This document shows positions 20,494 to 28,976 of a stretch of 57,437 nt of DNA, in pieces. Position 1 is the first letter of the stretch. Each line of letters starts with the position of its first letter. Under the pieces are notes generated by a model. That model did no database searches. It was not told the origin of the DNA and saw only the letters and a program-made list of their open reading frames with translations. The stretch comes from Candidatus Scalindua sediminis (GTDB taxonomy: Bacteria; Planctomycetota; Brocadiia; Brocadiales; Scalinduaceae): assembly GCA_008636105.1 (NCBI GenBank), contig VSDH01000001.1, positions 227,068 through 284,504 of the forward strand, written 5' to 3'. Position numbers and translations under genes: made by a program.

Positions 20494-21321
20494 CTATGTT
20501 CTTGTAAAACTATCGGCCATCCATCTGAGCAATTCCACATCATGATCAGCAACCACACATATAAAGGTATCTTTACTTGCGGGTGTTGCTATCAGGTTAA
20601 TTCCACCTGTTTCTTTAAAAAGAATCTTGCCTCCTTCAAGATATTGTTTAATGTCAGAAAAGTCTTCGGCATCTTTTATGCTCAAGATGAATACGGAAAC
20701 TGGCGTATTACAACAATGGTACATAATATATGCGGTTGAAACCCCGTTCAGGTGACATACCTTCCCCCCAAATAACCTGATATGGTGCGATTTAATATCC
20801 GGAATTTCAGAAAGAACTACTGGAAACGTAAATTTACCTGAAAAGTATCTGGATACCTCACCTGGAGATACAGATTCTATCGAGGGGATTATCTTATTCG
20901 TTATATATTCCTTATGACATTTATGCACTGCTGCTGTCAGCTCATCGCCTTCTTGCTTACTATACATAATTAGCGTAATAACTATGGCAAGGATTGCCAC
21001 TGTTGCAGGGACAACATACCTTTTGCCAGTCCGCCAAAGTCGTTCTGGCAGGTAAAACCAGAAACCCAAACGCCTTTCTCCTTGTGGCTCTACTTGATGG
21101 CCAAAACTGGAGATAGTCCTTCCCCATATCTCTTCGGCTTTTGGATCTTTTTCTTCCTTTAAAACTGACACAAATAATTTCTCAATCCTTTCCTCTTGTG
21201 CAAACCTTTTACTGCAGTCCTCACAAGATGAAAGGTGTTCTGATATTTCAAAATTGGTTTTCGAATCCAGCTCCGAATCTATAAATAGATTGATATATTT
21301 CTTTACTTCTTTACAATTCAT
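20494..21321 (-). CDS. Membrane anti-sigma factor with zinc-binding (ZAS) N-terminus
   Basis: This 275-aa protein has the ZAS-type H-x3-C-x2-C motif (H29, C33, C36 in SEHLSSCEDCSKRF), a single membrane helix (about 99-117, VVPATVAILAIVITLIMY) and a periplasmic domain with several cysteines (CHKEYI, GGKVCHLNG, MYHCCNTPVSVF). It should bind the ECF sigma encoded upstream and release it on an envelope signal. A palindrome (21025-21052) is inserted in frame between the ZAS domain and the helix, encoding LPERLWRTG. A repeat separates it from the sigma gene. Confidence 0.85.
   Translation of the reverse strand: MNCKEVKKYINLFIDSELDSKTNFEISEHLSSCEDCSKRFAQEERIEKLFVSVLKEEKDPKAEEIWGRTISSFGHQVEPQGERRLGFWFYLPERLWRTGKRYVVPATVAILAIVITLIMYSKQEGDELTAAVHKCHKEYITNKIIPSIESVSPGEVSRYFSGKFTFPVVLSEIPDIKSHHIRLFGGKVCHLNGVSTAYIMYHCCNTPVSVFILSIKDAEDFSDIKQYLEGGKILFKETGGINLIATPASKDTFICVVADHDVELLRWMADSFTRT
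21025..21052. repeat. Palindromic repeat inside the anti-sigma gene
   Basis: GCCAGTCCGCC and GTTCTGGCAGG form the arms of a 28-bp imperfect palindrome read in frame as part of the linker before the membrane helix. The AAGTCGTTCTGGC core is shared with the palindromes inside ligA (11112-11150) and the LarA-like gene (55234-55263). Confidence 0.7.
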
Positions 21322-21338
21322 TATAAGTCTCCAACTTA

Positions 21339-21515
21339 CTCAAATATCAAGTGGAGTTTCATGCTATTTAGCGAGAGTGTCAACCCCGCTCTCGCAGGTC
21401 ATGCCCAAGGCAGATCCGACTAGGCGGAGATTCCAAGAGTTAGCGTGGGAATCCCGCCAAGGCGGACGAGGACGCCTTCCGAAAGGAAGGGTACTTAATT
21501 CCACTTGGTATTGAG
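21339..21515. repeat. MITE-like element between the ECF sigma and anti-sigma genes
   Basis: The ends CTCAAATATCAAGTGGAG (21339) and TTCCACTTGGTATTGAG (21499-21515) are imperfect terminal inverted repeats. The interior holds the hairpin GCGAGAG...CTCTCGC, a CATGCCCAAGGCAGATCCG module seen in other elements, and CCCGCCAAGGCGG. It fills almost the whole gap between two genes that are normally adjacent or overlapping. Confidence 0.65.
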
Positions 21516-21522
21516 CAAATTC

Positions 21523-22140
21523 TTAAGCCTCCTTATTACGAAATAAACCTTTTTCTCTGGCATAATCACAAAGCGATTCCCGCAATTTTGCCCTTGCACG
21601 ATAGAGATGGCTCATTACCGTACCTATAGGTATTTCAAGGACACTAGCCATTTCTTTATATGAGAAGTCTACGAGAGACTTAAGGAGAAAAACGGTTCGT
21701 TCTGCTGCATTTAATTTATGTAATGAATCTTTCATGCGCTTATCTATACTTTCAAGTAACTTAAACGGATTCTCCAGGATTTCATGGTAGATATTTTCCC
21801 TTTCCAGCATTTCTAGAACATCCAGACTTTCTTGTCCTGAAGGAGGACTTGTTGTTTTATCTATTGTCTCTTCAACACCCGTTTCAAAGACGTTTAGCCT
21901 TGTGTACTTCTTGTTAAAATTAAGCACTGTATTTATTAAGTACTTAAATATCCATGCCTTAAAGTTGGACCCCTCTTCAAATTTATCAAATGACTTATAT
22001 GCGTTTAAAACCGTTGTTTGCAATGCATCCTCAATATCATTCCTATTCCAGATCAAGTTCTTACAAACCCTGTACAAAGTGTCTTTATGCGGTGTTAAGA
22101 GTTCGATAAATAACTCCTTCTTTTTGTTTGATTTGGCCAT
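21523..22140 (-). CDS. ECF-type RNA polymerase sigma factor
   Basis: This 205-aa sigma factor has region 2 (LYRVCKNLIWNRNDIEDALQ, then FKAWIFKYLINTVLNFNKKY) and region 4 (LNAAERTVFLLKSLVDFSYK then IPIGTVMSHLYRARAKLRE, the helix-turn-helix). It directs transcription of a small regulon, probably in response to envelope or redox stress sensed by the downstream anti-sigma. An acidic linker of about 40 residues between regions 2 and 4 is a little longer than average. The anti-sigma gene begins about 200 bases downstream, behind a repeat. Confidence 0.93.
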   Translation of the reverse strand: MAKSNKKKELFIELLTPHKDTLYRVCKNLIWNRNDIEDALQTTVLNAYKSFDKFEEGSNFKAWIFKYLINTVLNFNKKYTRLNVFETGVEETIDKTTSPPSGQESLDVLEMLERENIYHEILENPFKLLESIDKRMKDSLHKLNAAERTVFLLKSLVDFSYKEMASVLEIPIGTVMSHLYRARAKLRESLCDYAREKGLFRNKEA

Positions 22141-22243
22141 AACGTCTCTGTAAACTAAATTATTCCTATTAACAAAAAGAGCATATCTATATTATATTTC
22201 ACAAAGGCACGTTTTTATTGCATAAAAATATACCATTTACAAT

Positions 22244-22373
22244 GTCATGCTGAATTTATTTCAGCATCTCTTGTATGATCCCCCCTGCGTGCCGGTAAGG
22301 CAGGGATTTCAGAATCTATATAAATCAAGGTGTTAAGAGACCCTGAAACAAGTTCAGGGTGACAAAACCGTGT
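22244..22373. repeat. Dispersed double-hairpin repeat
   Basis: GTCATGCTGAATTTATTTCA then GCATCTC (from 22244) and AGAGACCCTGAAACAAGTTC then AGGGTGAC (ending near 22362) form two hairpins facing each other. A GTGCCGGTAAGGCAGG segment lies between them. The GTCACCCTGAACTTGTTTCA type sequence is a dispersed repeat I recognise from several bacterial phyla. It lies upstream of the thioredoxin-like gene and fills much of the 22141-22457 gap. Confidence 0.6.
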
Positions 22374-22457
22374 TTCCACAATAGATACTACTTATATGAC
22401 TAACCATAATACTCGTAATTTACACCATTTTACAATATTTTTAATCTGGAGGTTAAA

Positions 22458-23009
22458 ATGGCCTTGCTAAAGTCAATTAATATACCGTTAGGAACAAAGG
22501 CAATCGATTTCTGCTTAAAAGGTGTGGATGGGAAGATGCATTCCCCTGCTGATTACAAAGATAAAGATGTCTTAGTCATTGTCATTATGTGCAATCATTG
22601 CCCGTATGTTCAAGCCGTGGATAGCAGACTCGTTCAATTGCAGGAAAAATTTGCAAAACGAAACGTTCAGTTCATAGGAATCAATCCGAATGATGACATT
22701 ACATACCCTGAAGACAATTTCGAAAACATGGTCAAGAGGGCAAGTGAAAAAGGATACAATTTCCCGTATTTGAGAGATGATGATCAATCCATTGCAAAAA
22801 AATATCAGGCCCAGTGTACTCCCGATATATATGTCTACGACAAGGAAAGGGAATTATGCTACCATGGCCGTGTTGATGACAATTGGCAAGAACCGGATAA
22901 AGCAACTTCGCACGATTTAAGCGATGCTATTGAAGCACTACTTGAAGGAAAGAAGCCATCATCCAATCAACACCCATCAATGGGATGTTCAATAAAGTGG
23001 AAGGAGTGA
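22458..23009 (+). CDS. Thioredoxin-fold (AhpC/TSA-like) family protein
   Basis: This 183-aa protein has the sequence CNHCPYVQAV (near residue 46), a CxxC redox centre typical of a thioredoxin-like family related to peroxiredoxins. It also has GINPNDDITYPEDNFENM and a C-terminal PSMGCSIKWKE with a third cysteine. It probably acts as a cytosolic redox protein or peroxiredoxin, and no signal peptide is visible. GGAGG 7 bases upstream of the ATG supports the start. It converges with the defence-like operon on the other strand. Confidence 0.85.
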   Translation: MALLKSINIPLGTKAIDFCLKGVDGKMHSPADYKDKDVLVIVIMCNHCPYVQAVDSRLVQLQEKFAKRNVQFIGINPNDDITYPEDNFENMVKRASEKGYNFPYLRDDDQSIAKKYQAQCTPDIYVYDKERELCYHGRVDDNWQEPDKATSHDLSDAIEALLEGKKPSSNQHPSMGCSIKWKE

Positions 23010-23041
23010 TTTATTTTACAGAGTATTTGTTACAAAATTAA

Positions 23042-23112
23042 TCCAAACGATAAAGCTCACCGACAGCTTTGGAGCGCAGAGGAAAAGCTGTCCGGTGCAG
23101 GAATTGTTAGCT
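23042..23112. other. attC-like integron recombination site
   Basis: Read on the minus strand, 71 bases run from AGCTAAC-AATTC through CTGCACCGGACAGCTTT, a loop, and AAAGCTGTCGGTGAGC to TTTATC-GTTTGGA. This reproduces the layout of integron attC sites: outer simple sites with AAC and GTT, a spacer AATTC, and a long imperfect stem with a single unpaired G. The match to the RYYYAAC and GTTRRRY consensus is incomplete. It lies 39 bases after the stop of the 1420-aa gene, where a cassette attC would be. A plain convergent terminator is the alternative. Confidence 0.5.
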
Positions 23113-23150
23113 CTTCAGATTCCTGCTGAATCCCTACTGTATAGTCACGG

Positions 23151-26100
23151 TCACTCATAACTCTTCACAAAACTGAATACAGCATGACTTTGTTCAGGGC
23201 GGTCGGATCCATGGAAGAATTTATCGATCTGTGCCGATGAGTACTCCCGCTCACCCCATATCGCCCAAATAAGAGCGAGATCGTTCTTCTCGAGGTAAGT
23301 TTTCAGCAAGCCTTCCCTGATGAAGAACATCGATTGATAATTATTGAAGTCGTTACCTTGATCAGAAACGTTAAAAGTGGCCTTTACCCCATCTGTTGTG
23401 AACAAATCGAAAGTCTGTGGTTGCCCAATTAGTTTCAAATCAGAGGCAATCTCCTTTGCCAATGCCGTTGCATGGCCCGCATCGCTCGCCGCGGTTTGAT
23501 AGCCTTCCCAGCCGAAATCACAGACGGGGATTAGAGCGTTGAATTTTTTATACTCCCTTTTAACCTCCTCGACCTCTACCGGCACCTCCCGGACTTCGAT
23601 TCGTTCGAGGTCTTCTTCACTTATGTTCTGTTGCTCTTCGGTTTCTCCGGTAGCATCGCCGAAAACGCGGCGTTGAATCAAATCGATTTGAGTCCACCCC
23701 AATTTCTCGCCATCCAGATACAACTCTTGTTGAGTTCGCTGAACCTTGACGGTCTCTTCCTTTGTTACAAACGAGAACTCACTCAGGCCATTCTTTGGGA
23801 ATGTGTTACACCAAGGAATTTCACCTGCAAAGGTATAAATGATGCTTGGCTTTTCTGGTAGCCATCGGCCACCGAGGTCTTGACGAGATAGATGTTCCAG
23901 AAAAGAAGCAACATCTCGATTAGGTAAGAGAAAACTGCGAATGAAGCAGAATGACCTGCGGCCACGGGCTTCATCCTGTTGGACCGCGAATCCATCCATC
24001 GCAACCCAAGGCCCTTCCACTTGTAGCACTTCCTCCAATCGAAGGTAAGAATCCACGTTTGGCAAAGGCCCATTTGCAATCCATTCCTTCATGTCCATCT
24101 CGGGATCACCAAGGAAATCAGCCTTTATAAGATGATCGTTGGCAACACGCTCAGGGAAACTAGGATCGACATCTACAGAAGAAGTACGTTCCCGCCAATT
24201 CTCCAAAGTTCCTTGGTCATGCAAGAGCCCGGTCATTTCGAAAAATGCGATCCATGAATACTTTTTACCGTATCGATCAGTTTTCTTTGCATCAGACCCT
24301 GTTCTCGGCCAATGACGTACATTTGCAATCGAACTGTCCACATTCTTGAACAGCTCGCTCGACCATCCGAGTTCCTCGACTCTCCAAAGGACTTTCGCCC
24401 GGACTTTTCGATATCCCTCATGCTCATAGTTATAGTTCCCGCGATCCGGCACCAAGCTTCCAAGCGTGTAGTTCTCGAAATCCATACGAAAGGGCGAATC
24501 GAGACCGTGGTATTCTTCTTTCGAAGTTTCGCTTTCGCCCCACTCCCTACACCCTCCATCCGTGAATGGAGGCTTGCTTCTTTGAATCTCTTCAAAGGAG
24601 AAGATCTTAGGATTATGCAGTGACGCTATTTCGACGATCCTAGCTGCATACTCCCTCATCAGAGAATGAGTAGTGCTAGACGGCGCTCCTTCTGCAAACA
24701 TCGAGTTGTAGAAACTTCGGGCGAACTCTGGAAGGATAGTGCTCACAAATGACTGATCCCCTATATCGACATGACGCGCCATTGCAACACCATAGCTTGC
24801 CCCAAGCATACGCTCTGGAACGTACGGATCGTTAATATCGAGTGAGCTTAAACTTTCCTCAAAGAGCGTTGCCGGGTCTCCACGTCCAAACCAATACAAT
24901 GCGCGGGTCGCGATATCGCGAAGTTCTCGATCAGTGGAGGTCAAGAACCACATCACCCATTTGGCTCGAAGCCGATCAGATGGAGTCCGCAGAGTGATAT
25001 CTTCTTTCCATCTAATCTCTATTGCGAGGAGGTCATTGAATCTTTCAGACCGAGTTCCTCTGACCCATTCAGTCCAACTTAGATCACGCTCTGAAACAGA
25101 CATTGCCCGGAGGGCAGAGTCCAGAAATTCAGAATTAAGCGGGTGATTAGGTGTTCCTCTGGTTCCATGAAGTCGAGAGAACAGACGGGTTCTTTCCTTG
25201 GGATTATCTATCAGTAACGCCAAGATCGCAGCAACTGTATCTTTGTCTAAATATTTTGCTTCAAGTTCTGTCGTAAACCTGAGGGCCGCATTTTGGAAAC
25301 GACCAGATGCTTCTTTCCAAAGCTGGCTACCGTGCATGCGACGTGGAACAAGTGCAACTAACGATTTAAATATATCTAATGCTAATTGATGACAATCGTC
25401 GCCACTAAACGATGCGATCACCTCTGACTTCTTAAGCCATTCGAACGCCCTGTCGCTTTTGTATTTAGCAAGGAGGGAGTTGGCAACAATGTAACCGCCG
25501 AGGTCGTCATACGCAGGAGTGATCACATATACGCCAGGCTCGATTCCAGGATTTCTAAAAATAATTCCTTCTTGTGCTAGTAGGTTGATGATACTGCTAT
25601 TCCATGAACGAGCAGTGTCTGACACGGCTGCGCGATAGTTTGTCTCGTCGATCTCTCGTTTTTGAACTTTCCACAATTCGAGTCCAAATTTGTAGATTGC
25701 CAAATCAACTTCATCGGCACTGTAGGAATAACTGAGGTTGGCCATCTGTGAAATTCGCTGACAGGCATTGGCAATATACTTTTCGAAGAGTGGTGACAAA
25801 GATGCAGGGAAATAGTCCACCTTGACTTCTGATTCTCGCTTGGGGTTCGTGACTTCGCAGAAGATTCGCAAGGTCAGAGGATGCTGCAGGAACTCCACTG
25901 GTATTTCCGCATCCCCGGGGGTGATTTTAAAGTAGTTGAAATACTTCTCAATTGCACCATCGACATCTCCCCCGAAGCCTTCGCTCTCAATCCTTCTTAT
26001 GCCATCTGGAAGAGCCATAACTGCAAATGATTCTCGGGTATTGGTTTGGGATTGCAGATCCCACATCTGGTCATCTCGCCGATGCTCTCCAGTGCGTAAC

Positions 26101-27413
26101 GTGCAGACAACTAGGACATTGGGATATCTTTTTACAATCTCGCTAAGAATGGATAGGGACGCTTTCCAGTCTCTAGAGTCTTCAGCTTCGCTGAGGCCGT
26201 CGATTATGACAGGGAGTCTGCAACCAGCACGCTTACCAGCCGCATCCAACGATGCAAGCAACCTTTCCATGCTGCTCAGGGGATTGCCGTTAATCGAAAA
26301 ATGACTCGATAGGTCATCTAAAGTCTGTCCTCTGTGAAGACACCGACCATGGAGCAGAATGCCAGCGGGTCTATCCTTCTGAGGTGCAGTAAGTTGAGCT
26401 GCCATTTGGGTCTTTCCAGCTCCCGCATCCGCCAATACGGCCACCAACCCCACTCCAAGGAACTCTTCGATTTCATCCAATAGCTCTTGTGCGATTCGCA
26501 TATCATCTAGGGCATTTGTTGCGTCCAGTGCGATTGGTAAATTACAGGCTCGAAGCTGCCTTACAGTAACGCGTACTTGTGTGTCGATTAGCATTTTTCG
26601 TTCACCAAGCTTTTGTTGAATAATGTCAAGATCACCATCAGCCAGGATTTCATGGAAGTGCAGAAGTGTGTCAGCGAAAGCAGAACAAGCTGCAACAAAT
26701 AGAGTGATTGTCATTTCTAATCGAGTTGGTTTGACATCTTGACTGTCCGATATGACATCTGCGGCTTTCTTCAAACGTCCACCTACAGCGATCATTTGGT
26801 CCCAGGAACCCGGCTCTCCGAGCATTCTTCGAATGGCGCGCTCGGCATCAACCGACTGATGGACTGGCGCTAACCATCGTTCTCGAATTGGTTGGATAGC
26901 TTCCGAATGCCGCCAACCGAGCGCCTCCGGGGTTACGATCAGCTCACCAAAGTAAGTACTTCTCAGAATTAATCCGTCACCGCTCAGATAATTATCAAGT
27001 TCTTGCTCACTCCATAAATGAAGAGTCATGGATGTAGAAAGAGAATAAAACCAATCCTGATCGCTCTTGCTTAGCGTGTAAGGTGTCCAGAGAACCCAGT
27101 CTGTGATTCCAGGCAATGCTCTCTCGGTAGTTAGGAGAGACTCTTCGATATCTTTTTTGCTAGAAGCTCTAAGGTCACCTCTCTGTGTTCTTGTGTGAAA
27201 TTTGCACTGCCACCCAAACCACCGAGGAGGATCTCCAAGTGTGCAGGTGTCCGTAAGCTCAATATGAAATTCAACACCAGGCTGGTTCGAAAGTGCCTTG
27301 AATTGACCGAAGCGTCCATAATGCAAACGCATTAGGCCACGGCAAAGATTCTCGAAATTGTGACTCTTGCTTCCGGGAAGAGAATCAAATACTGTCCAGT
27401 CTAGTGATGGCAT
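23151..27413 (-). CDS. Large Mrr-like nuclease / STAND (NACHT-like) ATPase, probable defence effector
   Basis: The 1420 residues begin with a PD-(D/E)xK-like nuclease domain (about 1-160: FENLCRGLM, GVEFHIEL with E48/E52, then GWQCKFH with Q69-x-K71). A helical linker precedes a STAND ATPase with Walker A ADAGAGKT (328-335) and Walker B PVIIDGLSEAED (D405). A winged-helix-like segment (LLAQEGIIFRNPG), a long alpha-helical repeat region (about 650-950) and an uncharacterised C-terminal domain follow. This plan fits Avs-like phage sensors that cut DNA on activation. It starts 3 bases after the 130-aa gene, in a three-gene operon richer in G+C than its flanks. The trigger is unknown. Confidence 0.8.
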   Translation of the reverse strand: MPSLDWTVFDSLPGSKSHNFENLCRGLMRLHYGRFGQFKALSNQPGVEFHIELTDTCTLGDPPRWFGWQCKFHTRTQRGDLRASSKKDIEESLLTTERALPGITDWVLWTPYTLSKSDQDWFYSLSTSMTLHLWSEQELDNYLSGDGLILRSTYFGELIVTPEALGWRHSEAIQPIRERWLAPVHQSVDAERAIRRMLGEPGSWDQMIAVGGRLKKAADVISDSQDVKPTRLEMTITLFVAACSAFADTLLHFHEILADGDLDIIQQKLGERKMLIDTQVRVTVRQLRACNLPIALDATNALDDMRIAQELLDEIEEFLGVGLVAVLADAGAGKTQMAAQLTAPQKDRPAGILLHGRCLHRGQTLDDLSSHFSINGNPLSSMERLLASLDAAGKRAGCRLPVIIDGLSEAEDSRDWKASLSILSEIVKRYPNVLVVCTLRTGEHRRDDQMWDLQSQTNTRESFAVMALPDGIRRIESEGFGGDVDGAIEKYFNYFKITPGDAEIPVEFLQHPLTLRIFCEVTNPKRESEVKVDYFPASLSPLFEKYIANACQRISQMANLSYSYSADEVDLAIYKFGLELWKVQKREIDETNYRAAVSDTARSWNSSIINLLAQEGIIFRNPGIEPGVYVITPAYDDLGGYIVANSLLAKYKSDRAFEWLKKSEVIASFSGDDCHQLALDIFKSLVALVPRRMHGSQLWKEASGRFQNAALRFTTELEAKYLDKDTVAAILALLIDNPKERTRLFSRLHGTRGTPNHPLNSEFLDSALRAMSVSERDLSWTEWVRGTRSERFNDLLAIEIRWKEDITLRTPSDRLRAKWVMWFLTSTDRELRDIATRALYWFGRGDPATLFEESLSSLDINDPYVPERMLGASYGVAMARHVDIGDQSFVSTILPEFARSFYNSMFAEGAPSSTTHSLMREYAARIVEIASLHNPKIFSFEEIQRSKPPFTDGGCREWGESETSKEEYHGLDSPFRMDFENYTLGSLVPDRGNYNYEHEGYRKVRAKVLWRVEELGWSSELFKNVDSSIANVRHWPRTGSDAKKTDRYGKKYSWIAFFEMTGLLHDQGTLENWRERTSSVDVDPSFPERVANDHLIKADFLGDPEMDMKEWIANGPLPNVDSYLRLEEVLQVEGPWVAMDGFAVQQDEARGRRSFCFIRSFLLPNRDVASFLEHLSRQDLGGRWLPEKPSIIYTFAGEIPWCNTFPKNGLSEFSFVTKEETVKVQRTQQELYLDGEKLGWTQIDLIQRRVFGDATGETEEQQNISEEDLERIEVREVPVEVEEVKREYKKFNALIPVCDFGWEGYQTAASDAGHATALAKEIASDLKLIGQPQTFDLFTTDGVKATFNVSDQGNDFNNYQSMFFIREGLLKTYLEKNDLALIWAIWGEREYSSAQIDKFFHGSDRPEQSHAVFSFVKSYE

Positions 27414-27415
27414 TC

Positions 27416-27808
27416 TTATTTACCCCCATACTCAGTATCTGGGTAATCGTTGGCCGAGAATATTTCTACCTTCGCACCTTTTTCTATCATCAATTTGAAG
27501 AAGGCGGAGACTTCCGATTCATTAGTAGTTAGGATGATTTTGTCGCCTTTCACTCGGGTATCAAAGTCATATAGAAAATGCTCAAGCTCTGACGTACCAA
27601 GAATATAGCAATTCGCCTTTCTTAAGAGGTTCATAACATCGTCATCATATCGATCACGCGAAGTTTCGATATCCTTCTTGCCGCGAAGTCCCTCTGTTAA
27701 CTGTTCGATTAACTCTTGCGTCTTTTCGGCATCTTCAGGGCTCTTAAAGTGCCCGATCATGACGAGATTCATCGAATGCTCAGACCCGTAGCCATGCCAT
27801 ATTTTCAT
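27416..27808 (-). CDS. Small protein of the defence-like operon, unknown function
   Basis: A 130-aa soluble protein beginning MKIWHGYGSEHSMNLVMIGH, with a likely alpha/beta ferredoxin-like pattern (strand, helix EDAEKTQELIEQL, later KIILTTNESEVSAFFKLMIE and KVEIFSANDY). No catalytic motif is evident. The conserved-looking HGYGSEHS segment and the C-terminal DYPDTEYGGK could be ligand- or modification-bearing. It overlaps the radical SAM gene by ATGA and has GGAGG upstream, so the two are translationally coupled. It could be a substrate or partner of the radical SAM enzyme, or a regulator of the ATPase. Confidence 0.75.
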   Translation of the reverse strand: MKIWHGYGSEHSMNLVMIGHFKSPEDAEKTQELIEQLTEGLRGKKDIETSRDRYDDDVMNLLRKANCYILGTSELEHFLYDFDTRVKGDKIILTTNESEVSAFFKLMIEKGAKVEIFSANDYPDTEYGGK

Positions 27809-28755
27809 TGGATCGCCTCCTTTTTGATTCTCTTCAATTTATCCAGCGCTGCCATCACTCCATTCTCTCGAATAAGGATTCCGCTTGTATCATAGGATGT
27901 TCGCTTAATAATGCCTGATGCATCTATGTGCGCAAAAGCTGCGAGCCCAGTCTCAGCGCTGAGAGGATTGCAAATAGGAAACCCATCTGCATTGCCTTCA
28001 CTTATTGAGAGGGGAACACTGCCACGATATCCGTTTACCCATTCCCGCAAGGTAATGGTGGTCTGCTTGTCTATGCCTCTACCTCGTCCTACTGGTTCCT
28101 CAGGAAGTAACAAAAACTCAGATGCCCCAAGGTCTGCGGCCAGCTTAACTGCGGCGTCAAGATCTACGATGGTTTTTGAGTTAACCACGTAATTGATCCC
28201 GAAAGGTGTAATGCGACTGAGTGCGGTTATTCGTTCAAGCAATGCATCAAAGGGACGGCATCGGATGGACTCATACGTGGAGCCAACTCCGTCCATACTC
28301 ACCCTGACGAAATGCAGAGTTCCCGCAAGCTCATCCAGGAGCTGATCGCTTAATCGATGAGCGTGAGTTGTCATGGTTACCGCCAGATTAGTCTTCCTCA
28401 CAGCGTAGGAGCAAATTTCTGTCAATCCAGGGTAAAGAGTTGGCTCCCCACCGCCGAAACCTACACCAATGCATCCATTGGCGTCGAGGTTGGCAAGCCA
28501 GCTAGTCAGCCTATCAAAGGCGAGCATCGCGGGATTTTTGGGTGCGTAACAGTGCGAGCACGCGAGATCGCAGTCATTAGTTAGCGCAACCGATACTTGG
28601 CGCGGAGCAGCCGACCACGTACTGGTAGGCGGTGTGATTTCATCAACCAGAATATTTATTCCCGTGGTTCTATTAAAGAAGTGCAGACCAGCAGGTCCGG
28701 CACGGACCTTTAAGCGGGAATTTTTAATATTTGAAAACTTGATGACTGTGTTCAT
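27805..28755 (-). CDS. Radical SAM protein with a degenerate auxiliary-cluster tail, first gene of the defence-like operon
   Basis: This 316-aa radical SAM enzyme has the cluster motif NDCDLACSHCYAPK (C62, C66, C69), GGGEP (101-105), an N-terminal extension of about 50 residues, and a C-terminal segment of SPASM/twitch shape (CNPLSAETGLAAFAHIDASG) with only C262. The positions that would hold more cysteines are Thr and Ser. A second iron-sulfur cluster is therefore probably absent. It lacks the NxHxCxYxC motif expected of viperin. Substrates could be the neighbouring 130-aa protein, a nucleotide or a metabolite. It is the 5' gene of the operon. Confidence 0.85.
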   Translation of the reverse strand: MNTVIKFSNIKNSRLKVRAGPAGLHFFNRTTGINILVDEITPPTSTWSAAPRQVSVALTNDCDLACSHCYAPKNPAMLAFDRLTSWLANLDANGCIGVGFGGGEPTLYPGLTEICSYAVRKTNLAVTMTTHAHRLSDQLLDELAGTLHFVRVSMDGVGSTYESIRCRPFDALLERITALSRITPFGINYVVNSKTIVDLDAAVKLAADLGASEFLLLPEEPVGRGRGIDKQTTITLREWVNGYRGSVPLSISEGNADGFPICNPLSAETGLAAFAHIDASGIIKRTSYDTSGILIRENGVMAALDKLKRIKKEAIQ

Positions 28756-28976
28756 AGTAACGATTTAGTAGAACTAATGGCGTAATTATACAGAAACGCG
28801 ATAATTGTTTATTATACTTTTATCTTTCAATGGATTTTATACATCATTTGTGCGGCAGACAAAAGAAAAGGATAGAATCATCCTAATCTGTCCAAGCTGA
28901 TATACTCGTTTTTATCCGAATTGGATGATTAATATATGAAAGGCCAACGGAAAAGGGAAATCAGTCACTTTTCCGT
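28756..28976. other. Boundary region upstream of the defence-like operon
   Basis: There is no gene in this AT-rich stretch. It must contain the operon promoter reading left. A 10-bp perfect hairpin (AACGGAAAAG 28946-28955 with CTTTTCCGTT 28968-28977) probably ends transcription of the PfkB gene. I found no direct repeat matching the other end of the operon and no second attC-like structure. Confidence 0.5.

Noticed and set aside
24312..24623. Open frames on the plus strand inside the 1420-aa gene (here and at 25936-26304)
   Set aside because: They are shadows of the large gene on the other strand, with no ribosome sites or families.
27805..28755. Prokaryotic viperin
   Set aside because: The cluster motif is NDCDLACSHCYAPK, without the NxHxCxYxC form expected of viperins. 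The tail looks like a degenerate SPASM region instead.
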